A stretch of 10,378 nt of DNA from DYJK01 sp964464825 (GTDB lineage: Bacteria > Bacteroidota > Ignavibacteria > Ignavibacteriales > Melioribacteraceae). The notes under the pieces are model-generated. The model worked only from the letters and a program-made list of their open reading frames with translations. It had not been told where the DNA came from and did no database searches. A program made the position numbers and the translations under genes. The stretch lies in NCBI GenBank assembly GCA_964464825.1, contig CAYXKL010000094.1:1-10378 (forward strand), in the 5' to 3' direction. Of this stretch, positions 1-6,989 are shown in pieces. Within the stretch, counting starts at the first letter, position 1. Each line of letters starts with the position of its first letter.

Positions 1-1
1 G

Positions 2-490
2 ACTGATACAATACGAGTACTTGCAAAGGTTAAAAAAGAAATTCCAGCTAAACTTATTTTAATTGGTGATGGACCGGACCGATCTGAATGTGAAAGATTG
101 GCAAGAGAACTCGATTTACATAAAGATGTTATATTTTTAGGTAAACAAGATGCAATAGAAGAAATACTACCTTCAGCAGATCTATTTTTAATGCCATCGC
201 AATCAGAAAGTTTCGGCCTATCAGCTCTTGAAGCAATGGCTTGCGGTGTTCCGGTTATATCTTCTTCTGTCGGTGGATTACCAGAATTAGTAATACATAA
301 TGAGTCCGGTTATATCGCAGAAATTGGAGATATTGATAGGATGGCAAAATATGCTGTTGAACTTTTAACCAATGATAAGAAGTATAAAACATTCTCTAAA
401 AATTCACGGGATAGAGCTGCAAAACATTTTGATAAAAACTTAATTGTTCCAAAGTATATTGAATATTACGAGAAGGTATTAGCAAGTTAA
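2..490 (+). CDS. bshA: N-acetyl-alpha-D-glucosaminyl L-malate synthase, C-terminal part (partial, 5' end outside window)
   Basis: The reading frame is open from the first bases of the window, so this is the last 162 residues of a longer protein of about 375-380 residues. It is the C-terminal Rossmann half of a GT-B, family GT4 glycosyltransferase. Visible features are the nucleotide-sugar-binding loop LIGDGPDR, the FLGKQDAIEEILPSADLFLMPS stretch broken here as FLGKQDAIEE and DLFLMPS, and the E-x7-E signature in ESFGLSALE followed by AMACGVPV. The GKQD and SESFGL wording is characteristic of BshA, which joins UDP-GlcNAc to L-malate in the first step of bacillithiol synthesis in the cytosol. 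General GT4 membership is near certain; the BshA assignment rests on motif wording. The gene ends with TAA and faces ugd, 129 bases away. A different GT4 enzyme for surface sugars remains possible given the neighbouring sugar-nucleotide operon. Confidence 0.82.
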   Translation, partial: TDTIRVLAKVKKEIPAKLILIGDGPDRSECERLARELDLHKDVIFLGKQDAIEEILPSADLFLMPSQSESFGLSALEAMACGVPVISSSVGGLPELVIHNESGYIAEIGDIDRMAKYAVELLTNDKKYKTFSKNSRDRAAKHFDKNLIVPKYIEYYEKVLAS

Positions 491-619
491 ATTTGAGAAG
501 TTCAGATAAAATCGGAACTATTTTAAGTGAACAAAGATTAGATAAAGTAATATGTGTAAGCTAAATTGGTGCCCACAAAAGTATTAGAGATTTTTCCCCG
601 ACTCTCATCTGGGTTAGAA
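491..619. other. Convergent intergenic gap between bshA and ugd, nothing recognised
   Basis: The 129 bases between the two convergent stop codons are AT-rich. I found no convincing hairpin with a T-run, no RNA gene and no credible small reading frame. Transcription from both sides must end here or read through, but the sequence does not show how. Confidence 0.5.
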
Positions 620-1945
620 TTAAAGAACCGGTTTTCTACCTATACTGTAATAAATAAATCCCATCTCTCTCATCTTTTCTGTATCAAATACATTCCGTCC
701 GTCAAAAATAATTTTTGATTTTAATTTAGTTGCAATAATTCCAAAATCAGGGTTACGGAATTCATTCCATTCTGTTAGCAATAATAATCCATCAGCTCCA
801 TCTAAAATACTATATTGATCTTCAGAGTATTCTAATAAATCATTCAGATAATATTTTGCATTATTCATTGCAGCCGGATCATAACCAAATATCTTTGCCC
901 CGTGTTTATTTAATTCTTTTATAATAGATATAGAAGGTGCTTCACGCATATCATCTGTATTTGGTTTAAATGCTAATCCCCATACGGCAAATTTCTTACC
1001 GGTTATATCATTATTAAAATGCTTCAAGATTTTATTCACAATAATAAGTTTTTGGTTTTTATTAACTTGATCAACAACTTTTAAAATTTTCATTTGAGAA
1101 TTATAATCTTCGGATGTTTTAATTAATGCGTTAACATCTTTGGGAAAGCACGAGCCTCCGTATCCAATTCCCGGAAATAAAAATCTTTTTCCGATCCTTG
1201 TATCAGAACCAATCCCTTTACGGACCATTTCAACATTTGCACCAACAACTTCACAAAAATTTGCGAGTTCATTCATAAATGTTATACGCATAGCTAAATA
1301 AGAATTGGCAGCATATTTTGTTACTTCAGAACTTTCGGGATCCATTTCAAAAATTGGATTTCCTTGACGTACAAACGGTTCATATAATAATTTCATTTTA
1401 TCAAAAACATCTTTACTCTTTGCACCAATTACTATACGATCCGGTTTCATAAAATCTTCTACTGCATATCCTTCGCGTAAAAATTCCGGGTTGGAAACTA
1501 CTTCAAAGTTTTTAAATCCATACTCTTCCAATATTGCCGTTACTTGTTTACTGGTGCCAACCGGTACAGTGCTTTTATTAACAATTATTTTAAAATCTTT
1601 AGGTTTGTTTTCTTTTAAAATATTTCCAATTTGATGTGCTACCTCAAAAACATGTTTAAGATCGGCAGAACCATCTTCACCCTGGGGAGTTGGTAAACAT
1701 AGAAATATCATATTTGTTTCTAGAACAGCTTTCTTTAAATCGCTTGTAAATAATAAACGCTTTTTTTCAACATTACGATGATATAAAACTTCCAAGCCCG
1801 GTTCGTAAATAGGAACAGTACCGTTAACAAGCTTATTTAATTTATCCGGATTGTTATCAACACATAAAACATGATTTCCCATTTCTGCAAAACAAGTTCC
1901 GCTTACAAGACCAACATAACCGGTTCCAATAACTGAGAGATTCAT
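620..1945 (-). CDS. ugd: UDP-glucose 6-dehydrogenase
   Basis: This cytosolic enzyme oxidises UDP-glucose twice with NAD+ to UDP-glucuronate, a precursor for acidic polysaccharides and other UDP-sugars. The 441 residues are normal family length. The N-terminal NAD-binding motif GTGYVGLV is at residues 7-14. The conserved STVPVGT lies near 125-131 and NPEFLREG at 152-159. Lys210 and Asn214 sit in KYAANSYLAMR, and the catalytic cysteine is Cys266 in GGSCFPKD, with Asp270 following. The C-terminal UDP-binding part has WGLAFKPNTDDMREAPS, near residues 324-340. All expected catalytic residues are present. The ATG start is preceded by AGGTGA at a good distance, and the start lies 7 bases after the rfbC stop, so it is the last gene of galE-rfbC-ugd. 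GDP-mannose dehydrogenase is the nearest alternative, but the motif wording fits UDP-glucose dehydrogenase better. Confidence 0.95.
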   Translation of the reverse strand: MNLSVIGTGYVGLVSGTCFAEMGNHVLCVDNNPDKLNKLVNGTVPIYEPGLEVLYHRNVEKKRLLFTSDLKKAVLETNMIFLCLPTPQGEDGSADLKHVFEVAHQIGNILKENKPKDFKIIVNKSTVPVGTSKQVTAILEEYGFKNFEVVSNPEFLREGYAVEDFMKPDRIVIGAKSKDVFDKMKLLYEPFVRQGNPIFEMDPESSEVTKYAANSYLAMRITFMNELANFCEVVGANVEMVRKGIGSDTRIGKRFLFPGIGYGGSCFPKDVNALIKTSEDYNSQMKILKVVDQVNKNQKLIIVNKILKHFNNDITGKKFAVWGLAFKPNTDDMREAPSISIIKELNKHGAKIFGYDPAAMNNAKYYLNDLLEYSEDQYSILDGADGLLLLTEWNEFRNPDFGIIATKLKSKIIFDGRNVFDTEKMREMGFIYYSIGRKPVL

Positions 1946-1952
1946 TTATCAC

Positions 1953-2513
1953 CTATTTATCTTTATTAAAGAAAAAATCTTTCTCTATTTCAGCAAATTT
2001 CTTTGCTTTTAAATCCTTTTCAGAAATAATAGGATTATCAATTTCCCAATCAATATTAAGATCAGTATCGTTATATAAAATTACGCGTTCAAAATTTTTA
2101 TTATAATGCTTAGTACATTTATAACTGAAAATTGCAATCTCCGATAAGACAGAAAAACCATGCGCAAAACCAGGCGGTATCCATAATTGATGTTTGTTTT
2201 CTTCGCTTAAGCTGCATGAAAAATATTTACCAAATGTTGGTGATCCGAATCTTATATCAACTGCAACATCTAAAACTGTACCGTAAATTACTGAGCATAA
2301 TTTACCTTGTGCATAATCTCCAATTTGATAGTGTAATCCCCGTATAGTTCCCTTTTGAGATTTTGAGATATTATCTTGTACAAATGCTGCATTTATACCA
2401 GCATCAAGAAAATTTTTTTGATTATACGATTCATAAAAATAACCGCGCTCATCAGAATAGATATCCGGTTTAATAAGCAGTAATTTATCGATGAAAGTTT
2501 TTTCAACTATCAA
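1953..2513 (-). CDS. rfbC: dTDP-4-dehydrorhamnose 3,5-epimerase (RmlC/RfbC family)
   Basis: The protein epimerises C3 and C5 of dTDP-4-keto-6-deoxyglucose in the dTDP-L-rhamnose pathway. It is a cupin of 186 residues, the usual length. RGYFYESY is at residues 23-30. The active-site GTIRGLHYQ (55-63) contains the catalytic base His61, with Lys71 following. The substrate-binding IPPGFAHGF is at 112-120, and the conserved Tyr131 sits in FSYKCT. The start is TTG: the first in-frame stop upstream is the codon in frame with the galE stop, no ATG lies between, and AGAGGA sits just upstream. It is 9 bases after galE and 7 before ugd. The companion genes rfbA, rfbB and rfbD are not in the window, so they are elsewhere or the product is another dTDP-sugar. 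Epimerases for related dTDP-sugars look alike, so substrate specificity is inferred. Confidence 0.9.
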   Translation of the reverse strand: MIVEKTFIDKLLLIKPDIYSDERGYFYESYNQKNFLDAGINAAFVQDNISKSQKGTIRGLHYQIGDYAQGKLCSVIYGTVLDVAVDIRFGSPTFGKYFSCSLSEENKHQLWIPPGFAHGFSVLSEIAIFSYKCTKHYNKNFERVILYNDTDLNIDWEIDNPIISEKDLKAKKFAEIEKDFFFNKDK

Positions 2514-2517
2514 ATTA

Positions 2518-2523
2518 TCCTCT
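2518..2523 (-). promoter_or_regulatory. Shine-Dalgarno site that sets the TTG start of rfbC
   Basis: On the minus strand the order is the galE TAA, then AGAGGA overlapping it, then a short spacer and TTG. The strong purine-rich site at correct spacing, with no ATG or GTG nearby, supports the TTG as the true rfbC start and suggests translational coupling to galE. Confidence 0.7.
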
Positions 2524-3497
2524 TAATACTTTGGATTTGAGCTCCATTTATATGCTGTATCAATAATTTCATCTATGGTATATTTTGGAAACCAGTTAAG
2601 AAATTTTTTTGCTTTTTTATTATCAGCAACCAGAACATCAGGGTCCCCGGCTCTTCTGCCAGTAATTTCATATTTAATTTTTTTACCGGAAATAATCTCT
2701 ACTTTTTTAATTATTTCCAATACTGTATTTCCTTTTCCAGTACCCAAATTAATTATTGTTGATTCATTTCCACTATTTAAATAATCCAATGCTTGTAAAT
2801 GTGCGGCAGCTAAATCAGTAACATGAATATAATCACGTATGCAAGTTCCATCCGGTGTATCATAATCATTTCCGTAAACCAAAACTTTTTCTCTTTTCCC
2901 TAAAGCAGTATCTATAACAAGCGGTAATAAATGAGTTTCTGGAAAATGACTTTCTCCAATCTCTCCGCTAAAATCCGCACCAGCAGCATTAAAATATCTA
3001 AGTGAAACAGATTTCATACTGTATGATGTATCAAAATCCTTCAACATCATTTCAATTATTAATTTTGTGTTTGCATATGGATTGATTGGATTTGATAATT
3101 GTTCCTCAGAAATTGGGACTTTTTGAGGATTGCCGTAAATAGAACAAGTAGAAGAAAAAACAAATTTATTAATATTTAAATCAGAGCAAGCTTTAATGAG
3201 ATTAAAACTTCCAATTACATTATTCTGATAATATAGATCCGGCTTTTTAACAGATTCGCCCACATAAGCAAAAGCGGCAAAATGAACTACTGCTTCAGGT
3301 TTATGTTTAAATAGGATTCTTGATACAGATTGAAAATCTAGGAGGTCAACATTTTCAAATAAAGCATTTTTGTCAACAGCTTCAATGTGGCCTCGGCTTA
3401 AGTTATCAATAACTATTACTCTATGATCATTTTGCACTAAGTACTTAACAAAGTGGGATCCAATATACCCGGCGCCTCCGGTTACAAGTACTATCAA
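2523..3497 (-). CDS. galE: UDP-glucose 4-epimerase
   Basis: This short-chain dehydrogenase/reductase-fold enzyme interconverts UDP-glucose and UDP-galactose with bound NAD+ in the cytosol. Its 324 residues match the family. The NAD-binding GGAGYIG is at residues 7-13. VVHFAAFAYVGESV, near 70-83, is the typical GalE strand/loop. The SST of FSSTCSIYG is at 115-117, and the catalytic pair Tyr141/Lys145 is in NPYANTK. RYFNAAGA and the CIRDYIHVTDLA region complete the GalE signature. The start is TTG: the frame reaches a TAG eight codons further upstream without another good start, and AAAGAG lies just before the TTG. It is the first gene of the galE-rfbC-ugd operon and is divergent from the gene at 3635. 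UDP-N-acetylglucosamine 4-epimerase activity cannot be excluded from sequence. Confidence 0.93.
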   Translation of the reverse strand: MIVLVTGGAGYIGSHFVKYLVQNDHRVIVIDNLSRGHIEAVDKNALFENVDLLDFQSVSRILFKHKPEAVVHFAAFAYVGESVKKPDLYYQNNVIGSFNLIKACSDLNINKFVFSSTCSIYGNPQKVPISEEQLSNPINPYANTKLIIEMMLKDFDTSYSMKSVSLRYFNAAGADFSGEIGESHFPETHLLPLVIDTALGKREKVLVYGNDYDTPDGTCIRDYIHVTDLAAAHLQALDYLNSGNESTIINLGTGKGNTVLEIIKKVEIISGKKIKYEITGRRAGDPDVLVADNKKAKKFLNWFPKYTIDEIIDTAYKWSSNPKY

Positions 3498-3531
3498 ATT
3501 AATCTCTTTAATTGTTCTGTTCTAAAATAGT

Positions 3532-3560
3532 AAAAATTAGATATAGAATTTTACCCTCAA
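3532..3560 (-). promoter_or_regulatory. Possible promoter of the galE-rfbC-ugd operon
   Basis: On the minus strand a TTGAGG element is followed, 18 bases after its TTG, by TAATTTTT. This differs at one base from the Bacteroidota -7 element TAnnTTTG, at a spacing close to that promoter class. The predicted start would lie about 30 bases before the galE TTG codon. The region is very AT-rich, so a chance match is likely enough to keep confidence low. Confidence 0.28.
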
Positions 3561-3580
3561 ATTCATAAATGATTATTAAA

Positions 3581-3610
3581 TTGCAGCAGTACTTAAAATA
3601 ATTTAGTTTG
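3581..3610 (+). promoter_or_regulatory. Possible promoter of the 3635-5489 gene cluster
   Basis: TTGCAG at 3581 is followed after about 17-20 bases by TAGTTTG, one base short of the Bacteroidota TAnnTTTG element. It lies 25 bases before the ATG at 3635, in the divergent gap with galE. Nothing else in the gap looks better, but the match is weak and the region is AT-rich. Confidence 0.22.
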
Positions 3611-3623
3611 TTTATAAATTATC

Positions 3624-3628
3624 GAGGA
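3624..3628 (+). promoter_or_regulatory. Shine-Dalgarno site that sets the ATG start at 3635
   Basis: GAGGA ends 6 bases before ATG 3635. It lies inside the reading frame if the earlier TTG at 3608 were used, so it favours the shorter 114-residue protein. Confidence 0.7.
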
Positions 3629-3634
3629 TCTAAA

Positions 3635-3979
3635 ATGTCAACTTTACCAAAACACTTTGAAAAATTTTTAAAGAATTATCCTGAAATAGCTGTTGCATAT
3701 GAAACACTCGGAGACGCTGTTCATAAACAAGGACCATTGGATGAAAAATCGAGAGCACTGGTTAAACTTGCAATTTCTGCCGGTGCAAGAATGGAAGGCG
3801 CTGTCCGTGCACAAGTAAGAAAAGCCTTAAAAGCTAAATTAACAAAAGCAGAAATGCGCCACGTTGCGCTACTTTCAATTCCAACGATAGGATTTCCTTC
3901 TGCAATGGCTGTATTAAATTGGATTGAAGATATTTTTGAAACCACACCTAAAAAAATTACAAAAAAGAAATCCAAGTGA
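3635..3979 (+). CDS. Carboxymuconolactone decarboxylase (AhpD-like) fold protein without redox cysteines
   Basis: The 114-residue, mostly helical product matches the small carboxymuconolactone decarboxylase/AhpD-like family: GPLDEKSRALVKLAISAGAR (33-52), then EGAVRAQVRKAL (54-65), LTKAEMRHVALLSIPTIGFP (69-88) and MAVLNWIEDI (91-100). AhpD-type members use a CxxC plus His in the second segment. Here that place holds E54-G-A-V with no cysteine anywhere in the protein, and Gln60 at a position that in many relatives is His. AhpD-like disulfide reductase activity is therefore not supported, and the function is unknown. The Lys-rich tail (KKITKKKSK) is low complexity. I chose ATG 3635 because GAGGA lies 6 bases upstream; an upstream in-frame TTG at 3608 has no comparable site. 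The next gene starts 6 bases after the stop, suggesting one transcript. Confidence 0.82.
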   Translation: MSTLPKHFEKFLKNYPEIAVAYETLGDAVHKQGPLDEKSRALVKLAISAGARMEGAVRAQVRKALKAKLTKAEMRHVALLSIPTIGFPSAMAVLNWIEDIFETTPKKITKKKSK

Positions 3980-3985
3980 AATCGA

Positions 3986-5071
3986 TTGAATAAATTTCAA
4001 GATAAAGTAACTAAAATTATTGATGTAAGAAGAATTACTGCAATTTGGGCTTTTAGTGAATCAGCTTTTGGCGGAATACTCCATGCATTAAAAATCCCGT
4101 TAACCGGAATGTTTATAGGCAGTGCTGCTGTAATATTTATAACCTTAATTGCATTCTATTCAGAAAAAAAATCATACATACTTAAAGCTACATTGCTGGT
4201 AATTTTAGTTAAAGCTTTTGTAAGTCCTTATACACCTCTTACAGCATATTTTGCTGTTGCTCTGCAAGGTATACTTGGATTTTTACTTTTTTCTTTTTTC
4301 CCATTCAAAAAGTTTTCACCAATTCTTCTCGGATTCTTAAGTTTACTTTTCTCCGCTTTTCAAAAATTAATTGTACTTGTTGTTCTATTTGGCACAACAA
4401 TCTGGGAAGCATTTGATCTTTTTATTAATTATATCCTATCTCAATTTGGATTTCAATATTCAACTGTTAGTTACAGCTTAATTATTACTCTTCTTTATTG
4501 TATAGCACATATTACTTTTGGTTTATATATCGGTATTAAAGCTGGTAAAATTCCACATTTACTGCAGATAAAATCAATAAGAATGAGAAAAGAGGATATA
4601 GAGTATAAGCATATTGAGGAGTATTTTAAAAACAACAGAAAAAGAAAATCAAAAAGATGGTGGCAAAGACCTTCTGGCATAAGTATAATAATTATTTCTA
4701 TTACACTAATTGTTCTCTCTTATTTTTCTGATGAATTAGGTATGGCTAAATCATATCAAATATTAATCATGATAATCCGTTCTATTATAATTTCCTTTAT
4801 TTGGTTTTCCATACTTTCACCAATTATTTTACAACTGGTAAATAGATTCATTGAAAAAAATAAACTGAAGCATGTTGATGAAATTAATTTTATAACTAGT
4901 TTCTTCCCGAGTTTTAGAACCATTCTAAATTACAGTTGGATAAAATCATCAGAAGCTAAGGGGTTACAACGGATTAAACTTTTTATAACAGATTCCTTTG
5001 TTCTTCTTTTATCACTGGAAGTAGATAATGAAAACAATTTACATTTTATCAGGACCAATACAGACCGGTAA
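3986..5071 (+). CDS. Multi-pass inner-membrane protein of unrecognised family
   Basis: I do not recognise this 361-residue protein with confidence. Hydrophobic segments lie roughly at residues 37-59, 65-80, 84-107, 109-136, 160-185, 231-247 and 258-286, with a weaker one at 332-345. A strongly basic loop (195-229, with RKRKSKRWW) separates an N-terminal five-helix block from a C-terminal two- or three-helix block, and it is probably cytoplasmic. The N-terminal block loosely resembles small substrate-binding membrane components of energy-coupling-factor (ECF) transporters. SSEAKGLQRI (321-330) loosely recalls the coupling helix of ECF T components. Both are impressions, not matches. The start is TTG 3986: the frame opens right after the upstream gene's TGA, and the next methionine lies inside a membrane segment. 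The last 44 bases overlap the NTPase gene, so the two are probably made together. Confidence 0.8.
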   Translation: MNKFQDKVTKIIDVRRITAIWAFSESAFGGILHALKIPLTGMFIGSAAVIFITLIAFYSEKKSYILKATLLVILVKAFVSPYTPLTAYFAVALQGILGFLLFSFFPFKKFSPILLGFLSLLFSAFQKLIVLVVLFGTTIWEAFDLFINYILSQFGFQYSTVSYSLIITLLYCIAHITFGLYIGIKAGKIPHLLQIKSIRMRKEDIEYKHIEEYFKNNRKRKSKRWWQRPSGISIIIISITLIVLSYFSDELGMAKSYQILIMIIRSIIISFIWFSILSPIILQLVNRFIEKNKLKHVDEINFITSFFPSFRTILNYSWIKSSEAKGLQRIKLFITDSFVLLLSLEVDNENNLHFIRTNTDR

Positions 5072-5489
5072 AACCACTAAATTATTTCAGTGGGCTACAA
5101 CTCAAAAGAATATCGATGGAATTCTGCAGCCCGTTATTGATAATAAACGGTTTATATATCATATATCATCTAGAACATTAAAACAATTAGAGACTGAGCG
5201 TAAGGATAATGTAATATCGATCGGAAAGTATAATTTTAGTAATGATACATTTAAATGGGCAATAGAAAATTTATCAAAAAGTTTTGAACAAAATCTTGAT
5301 TGGCTAATAATCGATGAAGTTGGTCCTATTGAACTTGCCGGTAACGGATTGGAACCGGTAATAACAAATATCATAAAAAAGAAAGAAAGCTTTCCGGGAA
5401 AAATTCTTTTTGTTGTACGTGAAAATTTATTACCTGATTTTTTACTGCACTACAAAATTGAGGATAAGTACGAAGTAATGAAATTATAA
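5028..5489 (+). CDS. THEP1-like P-loop nucleoside-triphosphatase
   Basis: This 153-residue soluble P-loop NTPase has Walker A GPIQTGKTT at residues 9-17 and Walker B WLIIDEVGPIEL at 92-103. The DEhGxxEL wording (D96, E97, G99, E102) is typical of the NTPase_1/THEP1 family, small NTP-hydrolysing proteins related to RecA-like/ASCE ATPases whose physiological role is poorly known. VVREN at 129-133 carries Arg131, a possible arginine finger. GILQPVIDNKR (31-41) and YNFSNDTFKWAIENL (68-82) fit the middle of the family. The ATG is preceded by GGAAG at good spacing. Because Walker A begins at residue 9, the gene cannot start later, so the 44-base overlap with the membrane protein gene is real. This suggests translational coupling and perhaps a physical partnership. 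Specificity (ATP or GTP) cannot be read from sequence. Confidence 0.85.
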   Translation: MKTIYILSGPIQTGKTTKLFQWATTQKNIDGILQPVIDNKRFIYHISSRTLKQLETERKDNVISIGKYNFSNDTFKWAIENLSKSFEQNLDWLIIDEVGPIELAGNGLEPVITNIIKKKESFPGKILFVVRENLLPDFLLHYKIEDKYEVMKL

Positions 5490-5533
5490 TACTGTCACAA
5501 ACATTTCTTTTACTATGCGTGCTCTGCGTAAAA

Positions 5534-5578
5534 CATTGTGTCCTTGCGTGAAAAAAGATATCACGCAAAGACGCAATG
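5534..5578. repeat. Long imperfect palindrome in the convergent gap (TGCGT/ACGCA repeat)
   Basis: Two 18-base arms at 5534-5551 and 5561-5578 are inverted copies differing at two positions (one G-U pair, one mismatch), with a 9-base loop. The inner 8 bases, TTGCGTGA/TCACGCAA, are perfect. Further TGCGT units at 5516 and 5525 and a CGTAAAG unit near 5592 look like decayed outer parts of the same element. On the minus strand the hairpin is followed by TTTT, so it may also help end the porin-side transcript. It sits between the stops of the NTPase gene (5489) and the porin gene (5608). The shape is that of a dispersed palindromic intergenic repeat; copy number elsewhere cannot be seen here. Confidence 0.7.
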
Positions 5579-5607
5579 AAATCAAAAGATCGTAAAGATT
5601 TAAGAGA

Positions 5608-6876
5608 TTAATAACCGAAAGCATATCCAAATTCTAATTGCCACTGACTCATCTTTAAACCGATTTTCTGTTGATTAGGAGCTTCTAATGGATTAACGCC
5701 AATTACTTCTTTTGGTAATGCATACATTAATGCAACACTCAATTCATTACTGCAACCGATTATTTTTGTTGCACCAACTGTAATATGGCTTTCGATTACT
5801 CCCGGTGCTAAGATATTAAACAATACTTCACTTTCCGGTATCGGTTGTTTACCATAAGAAAATCCACCCAAAAATTCCCAACCATCAACACCTTTATACA
5901 TCACACCAAATTTAATAATTGTCATATCTTCCCAGCCAAATCCGGCACCATTTTCACTACCAAGAGGAGCTGACATAATATTAGGAAGTAAAGGATTATT
6001 AATTGATTTTACTCCGCTGTAAAGTATCTGCTGAACATCTAATGCAACTACAAAATCCTTAAAGTAATCTGTTGCAACACCAATTACCCAATTTGCCGGA
6101 ACATCAAAATCACCTTCTTCTGCAAATAATCCTTTGTAACGATCAAATTCACTCATACTAATTTTTGTTTGATATGATGCACCAAGCATTATGTGTTCAG
6201 CAAATGTTCCTTGATATCCGAAACGAATTCCAAATCCAGTAGATGTACTTACAGCATTACCCGATAAATTCATTGGATCAGAAGAGAACATTGAGAAAGC
6301 AGCTAATCCTTTTGCAGCAAATCTTTGAAATCCAAATAGGCCGGTAAATCCTATAGCATGATTTTCTGAAAACTTTATTGCATAAGTAGCACCGGCAAAC
6401 ATTTGTTCTAAATTTACACCGGCATCCGGGGAAGTTGGATCATAAAAGATTGCTTGTGGGTAATCTGTATTCATACCACCATTACCATAAAAAACAAAAC
6501 CAACTGCCATACCATCATTAATTTTATAATTAACTCCTAAGGTTGGCATTATAAAATAGTTTGATTCACTCTCAACTGTACCCGGTGTCAATCCAAATGT
6601 TCCCGGGTAACCGCTTGGATTACCGATAACAGAAAATTCTCTTGCCGGTGAGAATAAAGCTAAATCAATATCAACACGATTTCCTAAATTAGCCAGACTT
6701 GCCGGATTTGTTGCAGCCCCAATAGAACTTAAAGACAATGCTGAACCGGCACCAGCCATTGCAGAATATTTAATTCCGTATCCATGTCTGAAATATCCAC
6801 CAGTTGCATCTACTTCTGTAACAGTTAAAATTATTATTAATCCTAACAACACAGTTATAATTTTTTTTGATAACAT
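5608..6876 (-). CDS. OmpP1/FadL/TodX-family outer-membrane channel
   Basis: The 422-residue product begins with a Sec signal peptide: KK near the N-terminus, hydrophobic core at about 7-19, likely cleavage after Ala24 in VDA-TGGYF. The start of the mature protein, with HGYGIKYSAMAGAG (31-44) and the conserved GAATNPASLA (53-62), is the FadL-family hatch and NPA region. Repeated short amphipathic strands follow. GWEDMTIIKFGVMYK (314-328) and a C-terminal beta-strand ending in the aromatic Tyr422 indicate a beta-barrel. Such proteins let hydrophobic small molecules cross the outer membrane. AAGGAG lies 8 bases before the ATG. It is 113 bases after the rhodanese-like gene on the same strand, so it may be the last gene of the sulfur cluster or have its own promoter. 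The substrate is unknown; a role in sulfur-compound entry is inferred from position only. Confidence 0.88.
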   Translation of the reverse strand: MLSKKIITVLLGLIIILTVTEVDATGGYFRHGYGIKYSAMAGAGSALSLSSIGAATNPASLANLGNRVDIDLALFSPAREFSVIGNPSGYPGTFGLTPGTVESESNYFIMPTLGVNYKINDGMAVGFVFYGNGGMNTDYPQAIFYDPTSPDAGVNLEQMFAGATYAIKFSENHAIGFTGLFGFQRFAAKGLAAFSMFSSDPMNLSGNAVSTSTGFGIRFGYQGTFAEHIMLGASYQTKISMSEFDRYKGLFAEEGDFDVPANWVIGVATDYFKDFVVALDVQQILYSGVKSINNPLLPNIMSAPLGSENGAGFGWEDMTIIKFGVMYKGVDGWEFLGGFSYGKQPIPESEVLFNILAPGVIESHITVGATKIIGCSNELSVALMYALPKEVIGVNPLEAPNQQKIGLKMSQWQLEFGYAFGY

Positions 6877-6914
6877 TAATATTTCTCCTTAATTTGTTTA
6901 TTTACTTGATTTTA

Positions 6915-6985
6915 GATACTTGATACCAGATACTGGATTTTAAGAATCAATATTTACCTACAACCAGAATCTGCTATCCAGAATC
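6915..6985. repeat. Short degenerate repeats between the rhodanese-like and porin genes
   Basis: From 6915 there are three copies of GATAC plus two variable bases at a 7-base period, then a weaker fourth at 6936. Further on, CCAGAATC occurs at 6964 and 6978, 14 bases apart. GATACTGGAT in the left block and ATCCAGAATC in the right block are near-inverted copies, so a hairpin is possible. The stretch fills most of the 113-base gap between stop and start. It may be a decayed dispersed repeat, and no promoter is evident in it. Confidence 0.45.
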
Positions 6986-6989
6986 CAGA

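Noticed and set aside
570..619. Possible terminator between bshA and ugd (AGAG...CTCT flanking a T-run)
   Set aside because: The arms are only about four bases long and the T-run lies inside the loop, so it is not a credible intrinsic terminator.
2132..2784. Two small plus-strand open frames opposite rfbC and galE
   Set aside because: Both lie antisense to enzymes with all catalytic motifs, and their products have no recognisable features.
3608..3634. Upstream TTG start adding nine residues to the CMD-fold protein
   Set aside because: GAGGA is placed for the ATG at 3635, and the added residues are not part of the family fold.
3721..3975. Minus-strand open frame inside the CMD-fold gene
   Set aside because: It is fully antisense to a recognisable gene and has no domain or start-site support.
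4495..5568. Small minus-strand open frames opposite the membrane protein and NTPase genes and in the repeat region
   Set aside because: They are antisense to better supported genes or run through the palindrome; none has a convincing start site or product.
5512..5600. CRISPR array
   Set aside because: The TGCGT/ACGCA units are short, inverted and unevenly spaced, with no constant repeat or spacer length and no cas gene nearby.
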